Assembly: GCA_030734395.1 (NCBI GenBank)
Contig: JAUZTG010000011.1
Span: 62,001-126,000 of the forward strand
DNA from: Sarocladium kiliense
Lineage: Eukaryota; Ascomycota; Sordariomycetes; Hypocreales; Sarocladiaceae
DNA: 64,000 bases
Reading direction: 5' to 3'
In this document: positions 45,783 through 58,300 of the stretch, in pieces
Numbering within the stretch: position 1 is the stretch's first letter
How the letters are laid out: the number at the start of each line of letters is the position of its first letter
The notes under the pieces: model-generated
Seen by the model: only the letters and a program-made list of their open reading frames with translations
Database searches by the model: none
What the model was told of the DNA's origin: nothing
Position numbers and translations under genes: made by a program

Positions 45783-47624
45783 ATGCCGATTCCATACCAA
45801 GTGGCCTACAAGCCACTGAACAAGCCAGAAGTCGGCGACAATGGCTACGTTGAGCCAACCCCAGGCAAGACTGAGGTTCTGAAGAAGGGTTCTGCACCGT
45901 TTGGCTGTCGCACATTGGACTCTGACGTCCGCATCGACCACGACGTTGAAATCGTTGTTCGCGATGGCTGCAGACTCTACGCCGACATCTACCGGCCTGC
46001 CACCGACGAGGAGAATGTACCAATCATCATCTCGTGGTCGCCTTACGGCAAGAAGTACTCCGCAGTCGACATGATCTTCAACATCTGCGTGTGGAGGTGC
46101 TGTCTCAAGGACGAAGATGTTAGTGGACTAGAGAAGTTCGAGGGTCTTGACCCGGCTTGGTGGGTAGCGAGAGGCTACGCGATTGCAAGTGTTGATGCAC
46201 GAGGCGCTGGTAACAGCGATGGCGACACCCCGTGCATGGGTCTGCAGGAAGCTGAAGATGCTCACGATGTCATCGAAGCACTCGCAAAACTACCCTGGTC
46301 TAACGGCAACGTCGGCATGGCTGGTAACTCATACCTCGCCATCATGCAGTGGCACGCCGCAGCACAGAACCCCCCTTCCCTTAAGGCTATTGCCCCGTGG
46401 GAGGGTTCTGGCGATATCTTCCGCGAGCAGTTCTGCCGTGGCGGATGGTTCAATATGAGCAACTACGACCTGATCACCAAGCTGGTCATCAAGGGCCACC
46501 AGGGAGTGGAGGACTTTGCAGAGATGTATCGCCGCTCGCCACAAGCCAACCTCTACTGGAACGACAAGCGCGTCGACATGACCAAGATCAACATCCCGTG
46601 CTTCATCACAGGCTCAGACTTTAGCCAGATCCACACCATGGGCGCTATCCGCGGCTGGATGCAGGTGAACACGGATAAGAAATGGATCAAGTGGAGTGGC
46701 TACCAGGAGTGGTTCGAGTTGTACTCCGTGCCAGAGAGCTACGATGAACTCAAGGTGAGTCAAGTCCGAAGTATTCCCATGCCTCATATATGTGACAGCC
46801 CTTGCTGACATGGAGGCTTCTAGCTCTTCTTCGACAAGTATCTCAAGGACATCGACAACGACTGGGAGAAGACACCCAAGGTCCGCTGGGCCACTCTTCC
46901 GTTCGGCGATCGAGATGTGAAGCACGACATCGTCCTGCCCGACTTCCCCGTGCCAGACACCGACTACAAATCTCTCTACCTCGCCCCCAACGGTTCTCTG
47001 GCCGCGGAGCTACCCAAGGAAGTTGGTTCATCCTCACACAATTCTGAAGACCGCTGGTCCATCTCCAAGTTCAAGTACACCTTCCCGCAAGCGACCCGCC
47101 TGATCGGCATCCCCAAGGCAGAACTCTATGTGAGCTGCGACGCTCTGGATGACCTCATCGTCTTCATTCAGCTGCGAAAGCTGGACAAGAACGGAAAGGA
47201 ACTCAGCCAGCTGCAATTCCCTCTCGCCCGCGCACCCGTCAAGTCCATCGACGAGATGTCCGAGAAGGAGAGAGTCAGCCTAACGCTTCACAACGGCTCC
47301 ATCGGCATCCTGCGAGCATCGCAACGCAAGATCGACGACTCCAAGTCTCTGCACCCGCAGTTCCCCTTCCACCCCCACGATGAGGTACAGAAGGTGCCCA
47401 AGGGAGAGGTCGTGAAACTGGATATTGGCATTTGGGCTATGGGTGTAGACTACGAGGAGGGAGAGTCCATCCAGGTGGATATTCTGGGCCAGTTCCCGGG
47501 CTTCACGGAGGTTGCTGCGTTTTCGAAGCCGAGGCCGGAGTCGGAGAAGAACAAGGGCACTCACGTTGTGCACTTTGGTGGCCAGTACCCTAGCCGTGTA
47601 ATTCTGCCGTTTGTGCCTATGTAG
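45783..47624 (+). CDS. CocE/NonD (peptidase S15-like) alpha/beta hydrolase
   Basis: Two exons, 45783-46754 and 46824-47624, give 590 residues. The start MPIPYQVAYKPL is preferred over an upstream ATG at 45651 whose frame looks like leader. The hydrolase domain has D-G-C-R-L-Y-A-D-I-Y-R-P, a W-S-P-Y-G-K oxyanion segment, ASVDARGAGNS and the nucleophile elbow GMAGNSYLA. The C-terminal half resembles the X-Pro-dipeptidyl-peptidase C-terminal jelly roll. Where I expect the catalytic histidine (before E-W in KWIKWSGYQEW) there is none, so catalysis may differ. Relatives cleave esters or amides. It shares a motif-bearing promoter with PhyH-1. Confidence 0.88.
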
Positions 47625-48192
47625 ACAGCATAGCTTGGTTCTGGAGTACTACGTGAATAGAGGATCTCAATGCTCTACAAATTGCGGTCTTCAAAAGCTA
47701 GGAACTTCGATATTGCTGTTCCACTCTTGCAAAGAAGATGCCTTCGTTCACCCCAGCTATAACCATCATATCCACAATTATCAGTCGAGGCGCACGACAG
47801 GTCCAAGCCAAACAACTCTGAGCCAGCTGTAAGCACTGAAATTCAAATCCGTGGAATATGTCTCGCTAGTGATTGAAAACCACTCCTGAATCATCAAATG
47901 CCGTACGATTAGACCTTGTCAGCTTTCCATCGTCGGCACCCCTCTCTCGTCTCAACCCCCGCTCCCCCTCATTCCCTGGTGCGTGGAGGTGTCCCGAAGC
48001 GCGCGATCCGGCTCGGTTCGGGTGCCAATGTTCCCCAAGCGACATTTGTGAATGCAGCTAAAGTTCCATAAGCTGCAAGTCACGAGTGCGAATATTATCA
48101 CATCTAGGCCTCAACAAAATTCCAAGCCTCACTCTGAACTCAAACAATTCTAATCTCATTTGGTGTCTACATTCTTCAGGCTGGTTTTCACA
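47625..48192. other. Intergenic, FAD-monooxygenase promoter
   Basis: No gene is supported. The stretch carries one extended cluster motif at 48009-48022. Confidence 0.6.
48009..48022 (+). promoter_or_regulatory. Extended cluster motif CGGCTCGGTTCGGG
   Basis: Three CGG triplets are spaced by two bases each (CGG-CT-CGG-TT-CGG). The site is 171 bases upstream of the FAD-monooxygenase start codon, the closest spacing seen in the set. Confidence 0.7.
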
Positions 48193-49534
48193 ATGGGTAG
48201 CGTATCTAAGGATCTAGAGATCATCATCGTCGGCGGTGGAATTGCTGGTCTCGCCACTGTAAGTACACTTTCCTCACTGATTCGAAAATTCATCATGCGA
48301 ACAATCAAGCAAAGCCAGGGGAGGCGTGTCCAAAATTAGGTGCTGACCGTATTGCCAGGCCATTGCCCTCCGGGCCCCAGACCGAAAGATTACCGTCCTA
48401 GAGCGATCGCACATGCTCAAAGAGACCGGCGCTCTCATCTCTCTTCAGCCCAATGCCTCGAAACTCGTCTCGTCTTGGGACCTTGATCCCTTTCTTGCAC
48501 AGTATGGCCCCATGGCCGACAAGGCTCTCCGTGTGCTGAGTCAGACCGGTCAGCTCGTGAGAGAGATCGCCCTCGACACCTCCAAATATGGTGCCGATCG
48601 CATGCTCTACCATCGTCAAGATCTTCATACTGCTCTGAGGACTGCTGCGACGAGCGCCGACTTGCCTGGTCGTCCGGCTGAGATTAAAGTAGGCCATGGG
48701 GTAAAGTCTTGCGATCCCGACAAGGGGTCTGTGGTGCTGGCAAGCGGCGAGACTTTGACGGCGGATGTGATTATTGGAGCGGACGGCATTCATTCAGTCT
48801 TGCGGACGGCAGTTGTGGGTAATGACTGGCCTGCATTGCCGACCGGACTCTCTGCATACCGGATGCTGGTCCCTGTCGAGCTGCTGTCGGGCATCGACGT
48901 TCCCAAGGAAGTGCTTGACCCGGCTTCACCTGTGACAACTATGGTCGTTGGAGCCGACCGTCGCGTAATCATGGGACCAGGCCGTGATGGCACAGTGTTT
49001 GGCATCGTGGCTCTAGTGCCCGACAGCACATGCGCAGGAGTCCTAAAGGACGACTCTTGGGTTGCCGAGGGCAGTCTCGACAGTCTCTTGGAAGTATATC
49101 AAGGATTCCCCGACTGGCTACTAGAGATCTTCAAGAAAGCACCAGACCACGCCATCTGGCAGCTCCGCGACATCGACCCGATCCCAACCTGGACACGCGG
49201 CAGAGTGATTCTGATCGGAGACGCCGCACACGCCATGTTACCCACGCAAGGCCAAGGCGCCTCCCAGAGTTTTGAGGATGCCGAGGCGCTGAAGGCATAC
49301 CTCGCTGATCTGCCGACAGCACCTTCGGCGGCAGATGTAGAGAGTGCGCTGAAGCAGGTTGTGGATGCGCGATGTGAGCGGGCGAGCCTGATCCAGAAGT
49401 ACAGCCGGGATGCGGCGAAGCCTCCGAAAGCGACGGGCAGCGCGGGAGAGACTACGCTGAATCCTGCAGAGTTTATGGACTATAACTGTAATTACAGCGG
49501 TGCGAAGGAATGGGTCGCCAGAAGGCAGGTGTAA
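48193..49534 (+). CDS. FAD-dependent monooxygenase (salicylate-hydroxylase-like)
   Basis: Two exons, 48193-48258 and 48359-49534, give 413 residues. The dinucleotide motif EIIIVGGGIAGLAT is at residues 9-22 and is cut by the intron immediately after it. The mid motif ADVIIGADGIHSVLR and the late motif RVILIGDAAHAMLPTQGQGAS complete the class-A flavoprotein set. These NAD(P)H-dependent enzymes hydroxylate aromatic or enol carbons. The C-terminal end is short and hydrophilic, with no membrane anchor. The extended cluster motif lies in its promoter, and the neighbouring genes are a hydrolase and a Zn2Cys6 regulator. Confidence 0.92.
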
Positions 49535-50358
49535 TCAGGACAGTTTTCTTGAAGCAATCGAATCGAGCCTTGCTATGTTCAGACCTAGCCAACATGGAAT
49601 TCAGCGAGCTCGTGAACGCGTGAATCAAAGTCCGATAGTCACTGACTCATACGTCTCCGTATGTATGCCGACTCCATGATGCCCAAGTTCCCTCTTCTAT
49701 GTACCAATAACTTTACATGTCTAGTTCATTGCCTCGCGTGTAAGGAGCGGTTGTCCAAGGTTGGTAAGGTAAGGTGCCTGTCGGGTAGGTTGATCTAGGA
49801 AACAAGCCCTGGTGGTGCTCTGAAAGGAATAACCATGTCCTCCTCTGTGAAGAACATTGATCGAAGTGCCGGACTACGAACCCGGTCTCTGATGGCCCAG
49901 ACTTTGGCAATGCCTCAAAAACTCGACTAGTCTATGGAGTACACACCACCACTTCAACACGCAGACAGACAGACAGACAGACAGCCGGTGATGAGAAATG
50001 CGACCCGTACAATGAAATGGAGTACTCCGTAGAGTAGATCGGGAATGTGGGGGAGTGCGGGGGACCAGCCCTCCCCTGGGACCCCTCCCCCATGGGCAAG
50101 CCGCAAGTAATGGGGGGTCGTCGGCGGCGTCCTCGGTTGCTGCACTGCAGCAGCACCTTTCTCCCCCCGCCGAGGTGCAGCTCCCCCCGGAATCCTGGCC
50201 TCCGACTACAGAAACCAGCCTCACGCCAGATTGTGCTGCGCTCTTCTTGGAACCGAAAGCTGCACAGGAGCCGTGTCTGCCATCATCCGCCTGCGCTTCA
50301 CTGATAGTCAGTGTCACTCTCTGTCTGTCCTGCTGCAGATCCACAACTCTCTCGGATC
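49535..50358. other. Intergenic, promoter of Zn2Cys6 regulator
   Basis: This region carries a CAGA microsatellite and C-rich DNA but no full cluster motif. The only CCGAACCG near this gene lies inside its coding sequence at 50390-50397. No gene is supported. Confidence 0.55.
49962..49984 (+). repeat. CAGA tetranucleotide repeat
   Basis: About five and a half tandem CAGA units lie in the promoter region of the Zn2Cys6 regulator. Confidence 0.85.
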
Positions 50359-53312
50359 ATGGCTCTCGACATGGGCCCTCTCCAATATCCCGAACCGCCC
50401 TCCCTCACCAGCAACAACATCAACACGCGGTCCTGGGCCGAACCCGCCACAGAAGCCGCCCAATGTCTCGCCTCCATGTCCTCATCCACCACCACAACAG
50501 GCACCACAGCATCCGCCGCGGCCTCCAACCACCCAGCTTCTCACCCAGAGGGAGACGCACCAGCCGAGAGTGATGGCGAAACAGCCGCCGCCGCTGTGAC
50601 CGCTGCTCCTCGCGCGCCCCGGAGCAAGCCTGCTCGCCTGTCCCTGGCATGCAACCCCTGCCGCAAGCGCAAGGTCCGATGCGATGCTCGCCAGCCAAAG
50701 TGTCACAATTGCACCGTGCGCCGCGATGTCTGCATTACGTCGGACCCTAGACGCCCTGGGGCGCCTGTTGCAACCCGGAGAAGAGCCACTCAGCGACACA
50801 CTGGGCCAGCCAGGGCCGATCATGCCCGGCTTGCAGAGGAGCAGACCCTGGTAGATGAGCAGCTTGTGGACGAGTCTGCTCCTCGCTTACCATCACCTCC
50901 CGTCTCAGTGGCCGTCTTGCCCTCAGAGCCACCAAGGCAACCAGCATCCAATCATCTCCGTTCAGCCAGTCTCGCTGATATTCCCATTTCGCGTCCTGAG
51001 ATCCTCCCAGACACCCACTATCAGTCCTCCGAGCAGCCCCATGCCAGAGAAGTGCCCAGAGATCCAGGCTCTGTGCGTACCCAAGCATCCAATGCATCTA
51101 GCACTAAACGAGCCTCAACCACCAATCAGAGCCAGAATAGGGAGAGGTCAGAGAACATCACATGGCTGTCCCGCGCCTACCAGGAGATCTCGGTGGAGCA
51201 AGGCCGGAAGGGCACAGACTTAGACCAGCAGGATGCTACTGCAGTCACTCCTGATGTCGTCGTCAATACGGATGGCGCCCCTCACAGGTCAAAGGTTTGT
51301 TCCAACTATCATTTCCCCGGAGTACCCTTTATTGCATCGACAACCCTGTTACCCCTTGAGATTATATGCTAACATACCTCCTACCTGCCATAGGTTCTCG
51401 GCGGTAGTAGCCTACAGTGTCTCTTCAACTTTGCTGACCTTTGGCTGGGTGGCTATGGCTTTGATGCCACAGCTCCCCTGTTCCGACATGGCCTGTCCCA
51501 GAGTGAGGAGTTCTTCATGCCTCTTCAGCTGGCTCTACCCGATCTCCCAAATCGTTCAGTACTGTCTCGCTGTATCGATGCTTACGTTGACCGAATCTGG
51601 CCACTATTCCCCATTATCGCCCGAGATGTCATCCAGACTGATGTTGACGCCTTCCTCAAGCTGCAAAATGATACCCCTGGAAGCCTCCAGAGCAAGGTTC
51701 ACCACAGCCGTATCCCAAATTTGGCAATTCTCTATGCTATTCTGTGTGTTGGTCTGAATGAGATGCAGCCTTCTGACCCGGAGCATGGAATCTCCTCGGA
51801 GATGAAAGCGGCCTATCTGACAGCCTGCTATAGCCTCAATGGGCACCTGACTTCAGCACCATACCAGACTAGCGTGCAAGCATTGCTCCTCATAGCGCTC
51901 AGTCTGAGAGGTTGTGGCAAGGATGGCCAGTCATGGTACATCTCGGGCCAGGCGGCTCGGCTAGCGTTGTCTCTGGGTCTTCACAAGACCGTGAGAAGAC
52001 AAACCAACCATGTGGACCTTTCAGCACAACAGAGACATCAGCTCAGCGAGGCGGACAATTTCAGACGCCGGCTATGGGGCTCTTGCTTCTCGTTGGAGAT
52101 GCTTCTCCAACTCGAGTCCGGCCGACCCTCAAGCATTGGCTCGACCCGGATCTACGGTTCTTCGTACGATGAGCGTGCCACACCTGTCCCTGAGGACGAG
52201 GGCATAGACACAGGTGATGAGGAAGAAATGACATTCTTCACGGCTTGGGCCTCGCTGGCGAGCATCATGGGTCAGATCTCTGACAGGCTTTATGGACCCC
52301 GCCGCTTCAATGGTGCTTTGGGGATGCTTGGAGAGACGGCCCGGTTGTCACGATCTTTGACTATGTGGGAGACCGCATTGCCAGAGAGTCTAAAACCACA
52401 TAATGAATCGGGCAATGACCATGTGCTGGCTGTCTTCTTAGCACAGCAGTTCTATCATGTAAGTGAATCCCTCCTCCGCCATCTGGTCAACCTCTCTGCC
52501 TTAGACTTTGCGCACCGAGCTTGGTACGCGGAGTCAGGGAGAGACTGTGCACAAGTCCGAACCGATTTCTGACTCAATGAATTGCACAGGCTCAAATAGC
52601 AGTCTCCCGCACAGCCATTGTCTTTCCCCACAAGGGCTTCCAGGCCCAAGTCCAAGACTGCAGCCTGAAAGATCCCGAGATCAAGCGCCTGCTCGGCAGC
52701 GCCGCCCTCTGCGTCAGCGCCTCCCGAAGCCTGATCATGCAGACCCTGCAACTCGCCGACGCCGGCGTCCACTCCACGCTCATTGGCGTCCCACAGACCT
52801 TCCTGGCCAGCGTCGTGCTAGCACTCAGTATCTTGCGCGCTCCAGGCAGTCGGCTCGCACGGTTCGACGTGGAGCTTCTCACGTCTGCGACGGGACATGT
52901 GGAGAGCTGTTACCAAGCTTGGGGATACCCGCCTGCATTTCTGTCGATTTTGTCGCGGTTGAGGGAGAGAGCTGGGGCGGTGTCTAGGGGAGAGATCACA
53001 TTACGCACGGTACCAAGCCGGAATGAGGATGCTAATGAAGCTACGAATGGCACTTCAGGGACAACAGGTGCCATGGGAGGAGTCATGGGGTCAAGAAACG
53101 GTACGAATGTGCCGTTCCAGCCTCAAATGGCAACCTCTACGAACCAAGGCAACATGACCCAGTTTATGGTTGCACCGGGCATGGGAAACATGACATCCGC
53201 CGGAGACTTTGGAATGGATGCATTCGGCTTGGAGTTTGAGGATCTCTGGAACATGCTTGACACGGATATGTTTATGTACGATATGGGCGATCAGTGGGAT
53301 GGAGTCTCATAA
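50359..53312 (+). CDS. Zn(II)2Cys6 transcription factor, probable cluster regulator
   Basis: Three exons, 50359-51294, 51394-52458 and 52590-53312, give 907 residues. The DNA-binding cluster is C98, C101, C108, C115, C118 and C125 (CX2CX6CX6CX2CX6C) with the basic RKRKVR loop. The fungal-specific TF domain includes DRIWPLFPII, QALLLIALSLRG and RRRLWGSCFSLEMLLQLESGRPSSI. The tail is rich in Gly, Asn and Met and ends in acidic DTDMFMYDMGDQWDG, a plausible activation region. The second intron (131 nt) is long but the spliced QFYH-A-Q-I-A joint fits the family. Zn2Cys6 proteins bind CGG triplets, so the CGG-N2-CGG motif of this block is a natural candidate target. Confidence 0.9.
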
Positions 53313-53804
53313 GATAGGTCGTAAAACATGTAACATCAGCCTCGCCACACAAAGCAAGTCAGTCTGGTGGCGAGGTCAGGAAATCAATAGTCTACACTCC
53401 AACCAATGTGTCCTACCGTGAAGTCCTCCACACCACCAGCCCGACTGACACACTGACCCCCCAGAAGTTTGATTTCGACCGAACCGAACCGAATGGACCG
53501 CACCCCAGTCTTCCCGAGCCGACCCCAGGATTGAAGGCGGCTCCATCGTTGCCTCGCCACGCGGGTCAAGTTGTAAATGAGGAGAAGAGCATTTAACGCC
53601 TGTGTTTTTGGACTACTTCAGTGCTCAGATGGAATCCTTTCAGTTCCATCCTCTATTGTATTAAAAGGCCCAGAACTTGGTTCAGTCCCTAACGATACTA
53701 CCCAAAGTTCTAGAGAACAATCCACAGTATCTCTCTACGCTTCTTTCATTGACTTTTCCAATTCTATTCATCTTTCAAATCTCACAGCTCATACAACCCT
53801 CACC
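53313..53804. other. Intergenic, PhyH-2 promoter
   Basis: This 492-base stretch carries a compound cluster motif and an AT-rich TATTAAAAGG near 53657 that may be a TATA-like element. No gene is supported. Confidence 0.6.
53479..53526. promoter_or_regulatory. Compound cluster motif before PhyH-2
   Basis: CCGAACCGAACCGAA at 53479-53493 contains two overlapping CCGAACCG sites (53479 and 53484). CCGAGCCG follows at 53514-53521. The array lies about 280-325 bases upstream of the PhyH-2 start. Confidence 0.7.
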
Positions 53805-54969
53805 ATGGCATCCGTCACAGTGACCGAGTCCGCCTCTGCTGAGGTCGGCAACATTGGCCTCACTGGTGGCGCGAGGATGAAGTGCGATGGCACTGATCCC
53901 TCCTACGGTGACTGGCGTGATGACCTTGTCCGTGATGGCTATGCCGTTGTCAAGGGGGCTATTCCCCAAGAGAGGGCTCTCAGCTATGCCAACCGCATGC
54001 TCGGGCTCCTTGAGTCTTTGTAAGTTCAAAATCTACCATTCGACGGACTCGGTGGCTCATATAAGTGACTAACACAATCCTACAGCGGCACGGGATACAA
54101 CCGTAATGATCCCTCATCCGTCCACCCTGACAAACTCCCCGTCATTAATGAGAAGGGTATGCTTCTGAACTACGCCGCCCCTCACGAGGACTTCGTCTGG
54201 GACGTCCGCTCTGAGCCCGGTGTCGTCTCCGCCTTCGAGAAAGTCTATGACACCGAAGACCTCATTGTCTCCTTCGACGCCATCAACTACGGCTTCTCCA
54301 ACCGCCAGAACCTCCCCGCCAACAAGCCCTGGCCTCACCAAGACCAAGACCCTGAGCGTCCCGGCTTCCGCTGCCTCCAAGGCCTTGTGAACTTGCTCCC
54401 CAACGGCCCCAACGATGGTGGCCTGATTGTCTGCAAGGGTGCTCACCTCTTGAGCGAGGAGTTCCACAAGGATATGAAGGATGAGGAGAGGATCCCCGCT
54501 TGGACTAAGGAGTGGTATGGGTTCACTGAGAAGGGCATGGAGTGGCTCAAGGACCATGGTGCGGAATGGATCAAGGTAGAGGCTGAGCCTGGTGACCTCC
54601 TCCTGTGGGACTCTCGCACTCCTCACTACAATGTTCCCGCCAAGGAGAAGCAGGACCGTCTGGCAATCTACACTTGCTTCATGCCTGTTTCAGATGCCTC
54701 TCAGGCTGACCTCATCCGCAAGAAGGATGCCTTCGAGAGTGATTTCCCCTATTCCATCTGTACCTCCTTGAGACGAGCTTGACTGACTGGATTGTTCTTT
54801 AGGACGTGTTGGCACCACTCACTGGCCCAATGCTCTTCACACTGGCTCCAACATCGCCAAACGTAATGGCGAGGACGACAATATCGTTCGTGACAGGCCA
54901 CTCCATGAGCCCAGACTCAGCGAGAGGGCCTTCAAGTTGACGGGCATTCCATACATCAAAGCCCAGTAA
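53805..54969 (+). CDS. PhyH-family Fe(II)/2OG dioxygenase, copy 2
   Basis: Three exons, 53805-54019, 54086-54738 and 54803-54969, give 344 residues. Iron ligands are H156 and D158 in NKPWPHQDQDPER and H252 in LWDSRTPHY, matching copy 1 in order and spacing. Shared blocks include YGDWRD near the start, GLVNLLPNGPNDGG in the middle and VGTTHWPN near the end. The third exon is needed for that last block; reading on past the GTGATT donor would stop early. The two copies face opposite ways and have intron positions that only partly correspond, so the duplication is not recent. Its product probably acts on a related intermediate. Confidence 0.9.
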
Positions 54970-55372
54970 GCGTGGCCGAAATCACTGCGTGCTTTGGAAG
55001 ATATCGCTATGGGTAAGATTTAGTCATGAAAGGGAGAAGGGAAACAAAATTGTATGACCGGTCAAATGAAGTTCCGGAATTCGATGATAGTCTGACGCTC
55101 TTAAAGAGCACACACAATACGAAACTCAAATTGAAGCTTTTATGAGACCTGGGAGTTCTTGACTTGACAAGTGAAACATACTATCAATATTTGATGAAAA
55201 GTAACCTCTTATGTAAGTATAATAGGGAGGCATAAACATCCTATCACGACAGAGGACGGAACGATGTACCTTCAACGTCCCAGTTTTACTTTACAAAACC
55301 TTCAGTATCTAAAAGCCGGCGACATGGGTATAATGTGGGAGCAATGCTTCCTGACTTTTGACATAAAATTCG
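54970..55372. other. Intergenic, convergent 3' ends
   Basis: AT-rich 3' flank of PhyH-2 and of the dual zinc-finger regulator. No gene is supported. Confidence 0.6.
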
Positions 55373-58300
55373 CTACGCTGACATGCGCCCCTCAGAGACT
55401 CTATCGCCCGTCACCCTCGGCGACCGCTGCAAAGCCTCCATCAACTGAATCAACCTCTCCACCAAATTTGGCCTCCGCAACCCCCGATAGTTTGCATACA
55501 AAACATCCACCAAAGCTCTCATTACCTTATCCGGCTCTTCCAAGAACACTTCATCTTCACTCGACGATTCCGTCTCAGTCGCCTTGTCCAACAAAGGAGG
55601 AGCATACAAAGATGTGCGAAAGCACGGTCTACCCACGCCCAGCTGTAGAAAACGCTGTGTTGTCATGTCCATCCCATCATCGTCCAAGTATACTGGAACC
55701 GAAGCATTGCCGGGCTGAGGACGCCCCTCGGTTAGATGATCCCCTAGCCAAACAAGAGCGTATGTCCACAGAACTAGGCTGGCATGGTATAGGCTGAATG
55801 CCAAAGGCCCTTGGATAGAGCCATGTGCGACTCTTCGTGCCGCCCTCACAATCTGACCAGAATGCCACACAGCTGTACGGGCCGCCTCGGAAGACACCCA
55901 ATCAACAACAATGCCATGTGCCTCGGCTGCTTGCTCCGGCCCTTCCATGCCTGCAAAGATCTGAATCGCTTCAATAGGTGCATGCATGTGCAGGAGTATA
56001 TGCTCAAGCCTCATGCACATGGCTTGTGCCCCCTGTGTAAGATAAGGTTGACTACCATTTCCAACCCCAGGAACGCTATGGTTCTGGGAGGAGTAGCTGG
56101 CGATGCGATAGAGCTGAAGAAGCTTGGTAAGCTCGTCCTTGCGAGAAGACAGAATCAAAGAGCTCCATCGGCTGGTGTTCTTCGCACGAAACGGTGTTTC
56201 GTTATTTCTGCTACTTCGACACAGATTCGTGAATTGGGTGTATTCCCAACACAGGCCCCACGCGTAGGAGATGAACGCATGGTTTGCCAAAGTCAAGTCG
56301 AAAGAAGAAAACTGCCCTGTCGCAGCAGAAGCAAGATACTGAGCTGGATCATCCGCCAGTTGCGAGATGGTCTGTGGATGAGGCTGCATACCATGTGTCT
56401 CAAGATGGTTCTGCGCACTGAGGAGAGTGGCCTTCCACTGTTCGCAATTCATGGCTGTCCAGACCGCTGGTGCGCAAGGAAGCGGGAGTGTGGTTTCCGC
56501 GTATGACAGCAAGGGGTTCACGACAAGGCACATGGAGGTGCACGTGTCATGCGTCAGGAAACGGAACGAAGTCCGCTTATAGGACTCATCGTGTACCCAT
56601 GAGAGCCATCTCGCTTCCAGTGCCGAACCACTGAGATTGGGATCCCCGTCGAGCAGTGAGAGTGGTGACCATGTATCTGCATAGCCTGTACTCTTGAACT
56701 TGCCAGAGCGACGGAGCATCGTGAGTGGCGCCTGAAGGAAACTCTCGGTGATCTCAATCTTTCGACTGTGACCACTCCAAACACCTATCTCTAGGTAGAT
56801 GAGAAAGGCCTGGTGGAGCTCGAGGTTCCGCGTCTGAGTGTTATCCTCTTCCCAAGCATTGCCGACAGCAGGTCGAATGACCTCCTGCATGGCATATCCA
56901 AGCTTGGCCAACGCCACGTCAGACGTCAAGACAGCCCCAGCGGCGGCGATAGCTAAGAGCAGCTCTGGTCGCTTCGTATTGGGGTCGAAAGTCGGAACAT
57001 GGATCCACGTGTCGGCCGATGCCAGCGGGGAAGTCAGGTAATACTGCAGCAGCTTGTCAAGCAGTTCTATACTTGGAAAGCATTGAATCGCTCTGGTCAA
57101 ATTCTCTGAGCGACAGTTCTTGACAACGGTGGTCAGGATCTTGTCTCTAGTTGTAGCACTGAGTCGGGCTGCCGTTACCGGAGCGTGAACAGATAGACGA
57201 GACTCGGCGGAAGTCTGATCCTGGGGACTGATTCCCAGCGACAAGTTATGCTCCTCGGCGCCTGCACGGTCTCTCGCGCTGGGTTGAAACCTCCAGTGCC
57301 GTCTGCGGAATGCTTCTCGTCCAGATGAAGCCAGGTGACGAGCTTCGGGAGATGTTCCTGCAGTGAGTGCATCCGTTCCCTGGGTTGGGATGCCAAAGGA
57401 TAGCTCTGACTGGGATCCACCACCAAGTTCGAAAGGTACAGCCTGGTTGTATCCATGTAGGAACTGCATTTCCGCATCGTCCAGCTGGAAGTCAGGGACA
57501 CTCCAAGCACCGAAGTCGACCGCGTGATCGGCTGGCGACTGACATCCGGGGAGGAAGTTCCAGTCTGGAAATCGTGGTGTTACCGTTCCGGTGGCGATGG
57601 GATATTGTGTGCCGGGCGCAGACTCCATATCATAGTCGGGGCGTATGTGATGCATCGAAGGCGTCGAGGTAGGATGAGCCGGTGGCACGAATGGCGTTCT
57701 CTGTACAGATGAATCTGGGTGATGTTGACTCTGTGGTGTCAGAAGAGGTGGCACGCTGCTGTATGTTGATGTTTCCGTAGCCATATCTGTGTTGTCGTGC
57801 TCATTGGAAGCCGTATGGCCGCGCATTTGTGGTGAATGGGGAGACCCATCCTGACTCTCAGAGATGGACAATTGGTCATCCCAGATACACTCGAGGCTCT
57901 TTTCGGTGCATCGCTTGCAAGGTTTCGACTCTGTGCAGCGTAGATGGTTGGAGGCGCAGCTCTTGCAGGCTTTGGAGACGCGGCTCTGGGCTCCGCGGAG
58001 GGGATTGCCCTGTGCATCACTGTCACGGTTATGGCTGGTGATGTGGCGGTTGAGCAGGTCCCTTTAGCACAAATTGCATTAGCTAATGATTCTGAGTAGC
58101 AGACATGAGAGAATGAACATACGATCGTGAGAAAGCCTTTCCACATATGGAGCACTTGTGAGGCTTGTGACGATAATCTGCATAGGCTCTAATGTTAGTG
58201 GGATGACCCAAGCTCCTTGCTTGTGAGATGGTAGTACAAGTGAGCAAAGCGGACATGAGGGAACATACGTGACCGAACATGACGGGCGAGATGATCAGCA

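Noticed and set aside
50390..50397. CCGAACCG inside the Zn2Cys6 regulator
   Set aside because: It lies in coding sequence 31 bases after the start codon; autoregulation is possible but I count it as coincidence.
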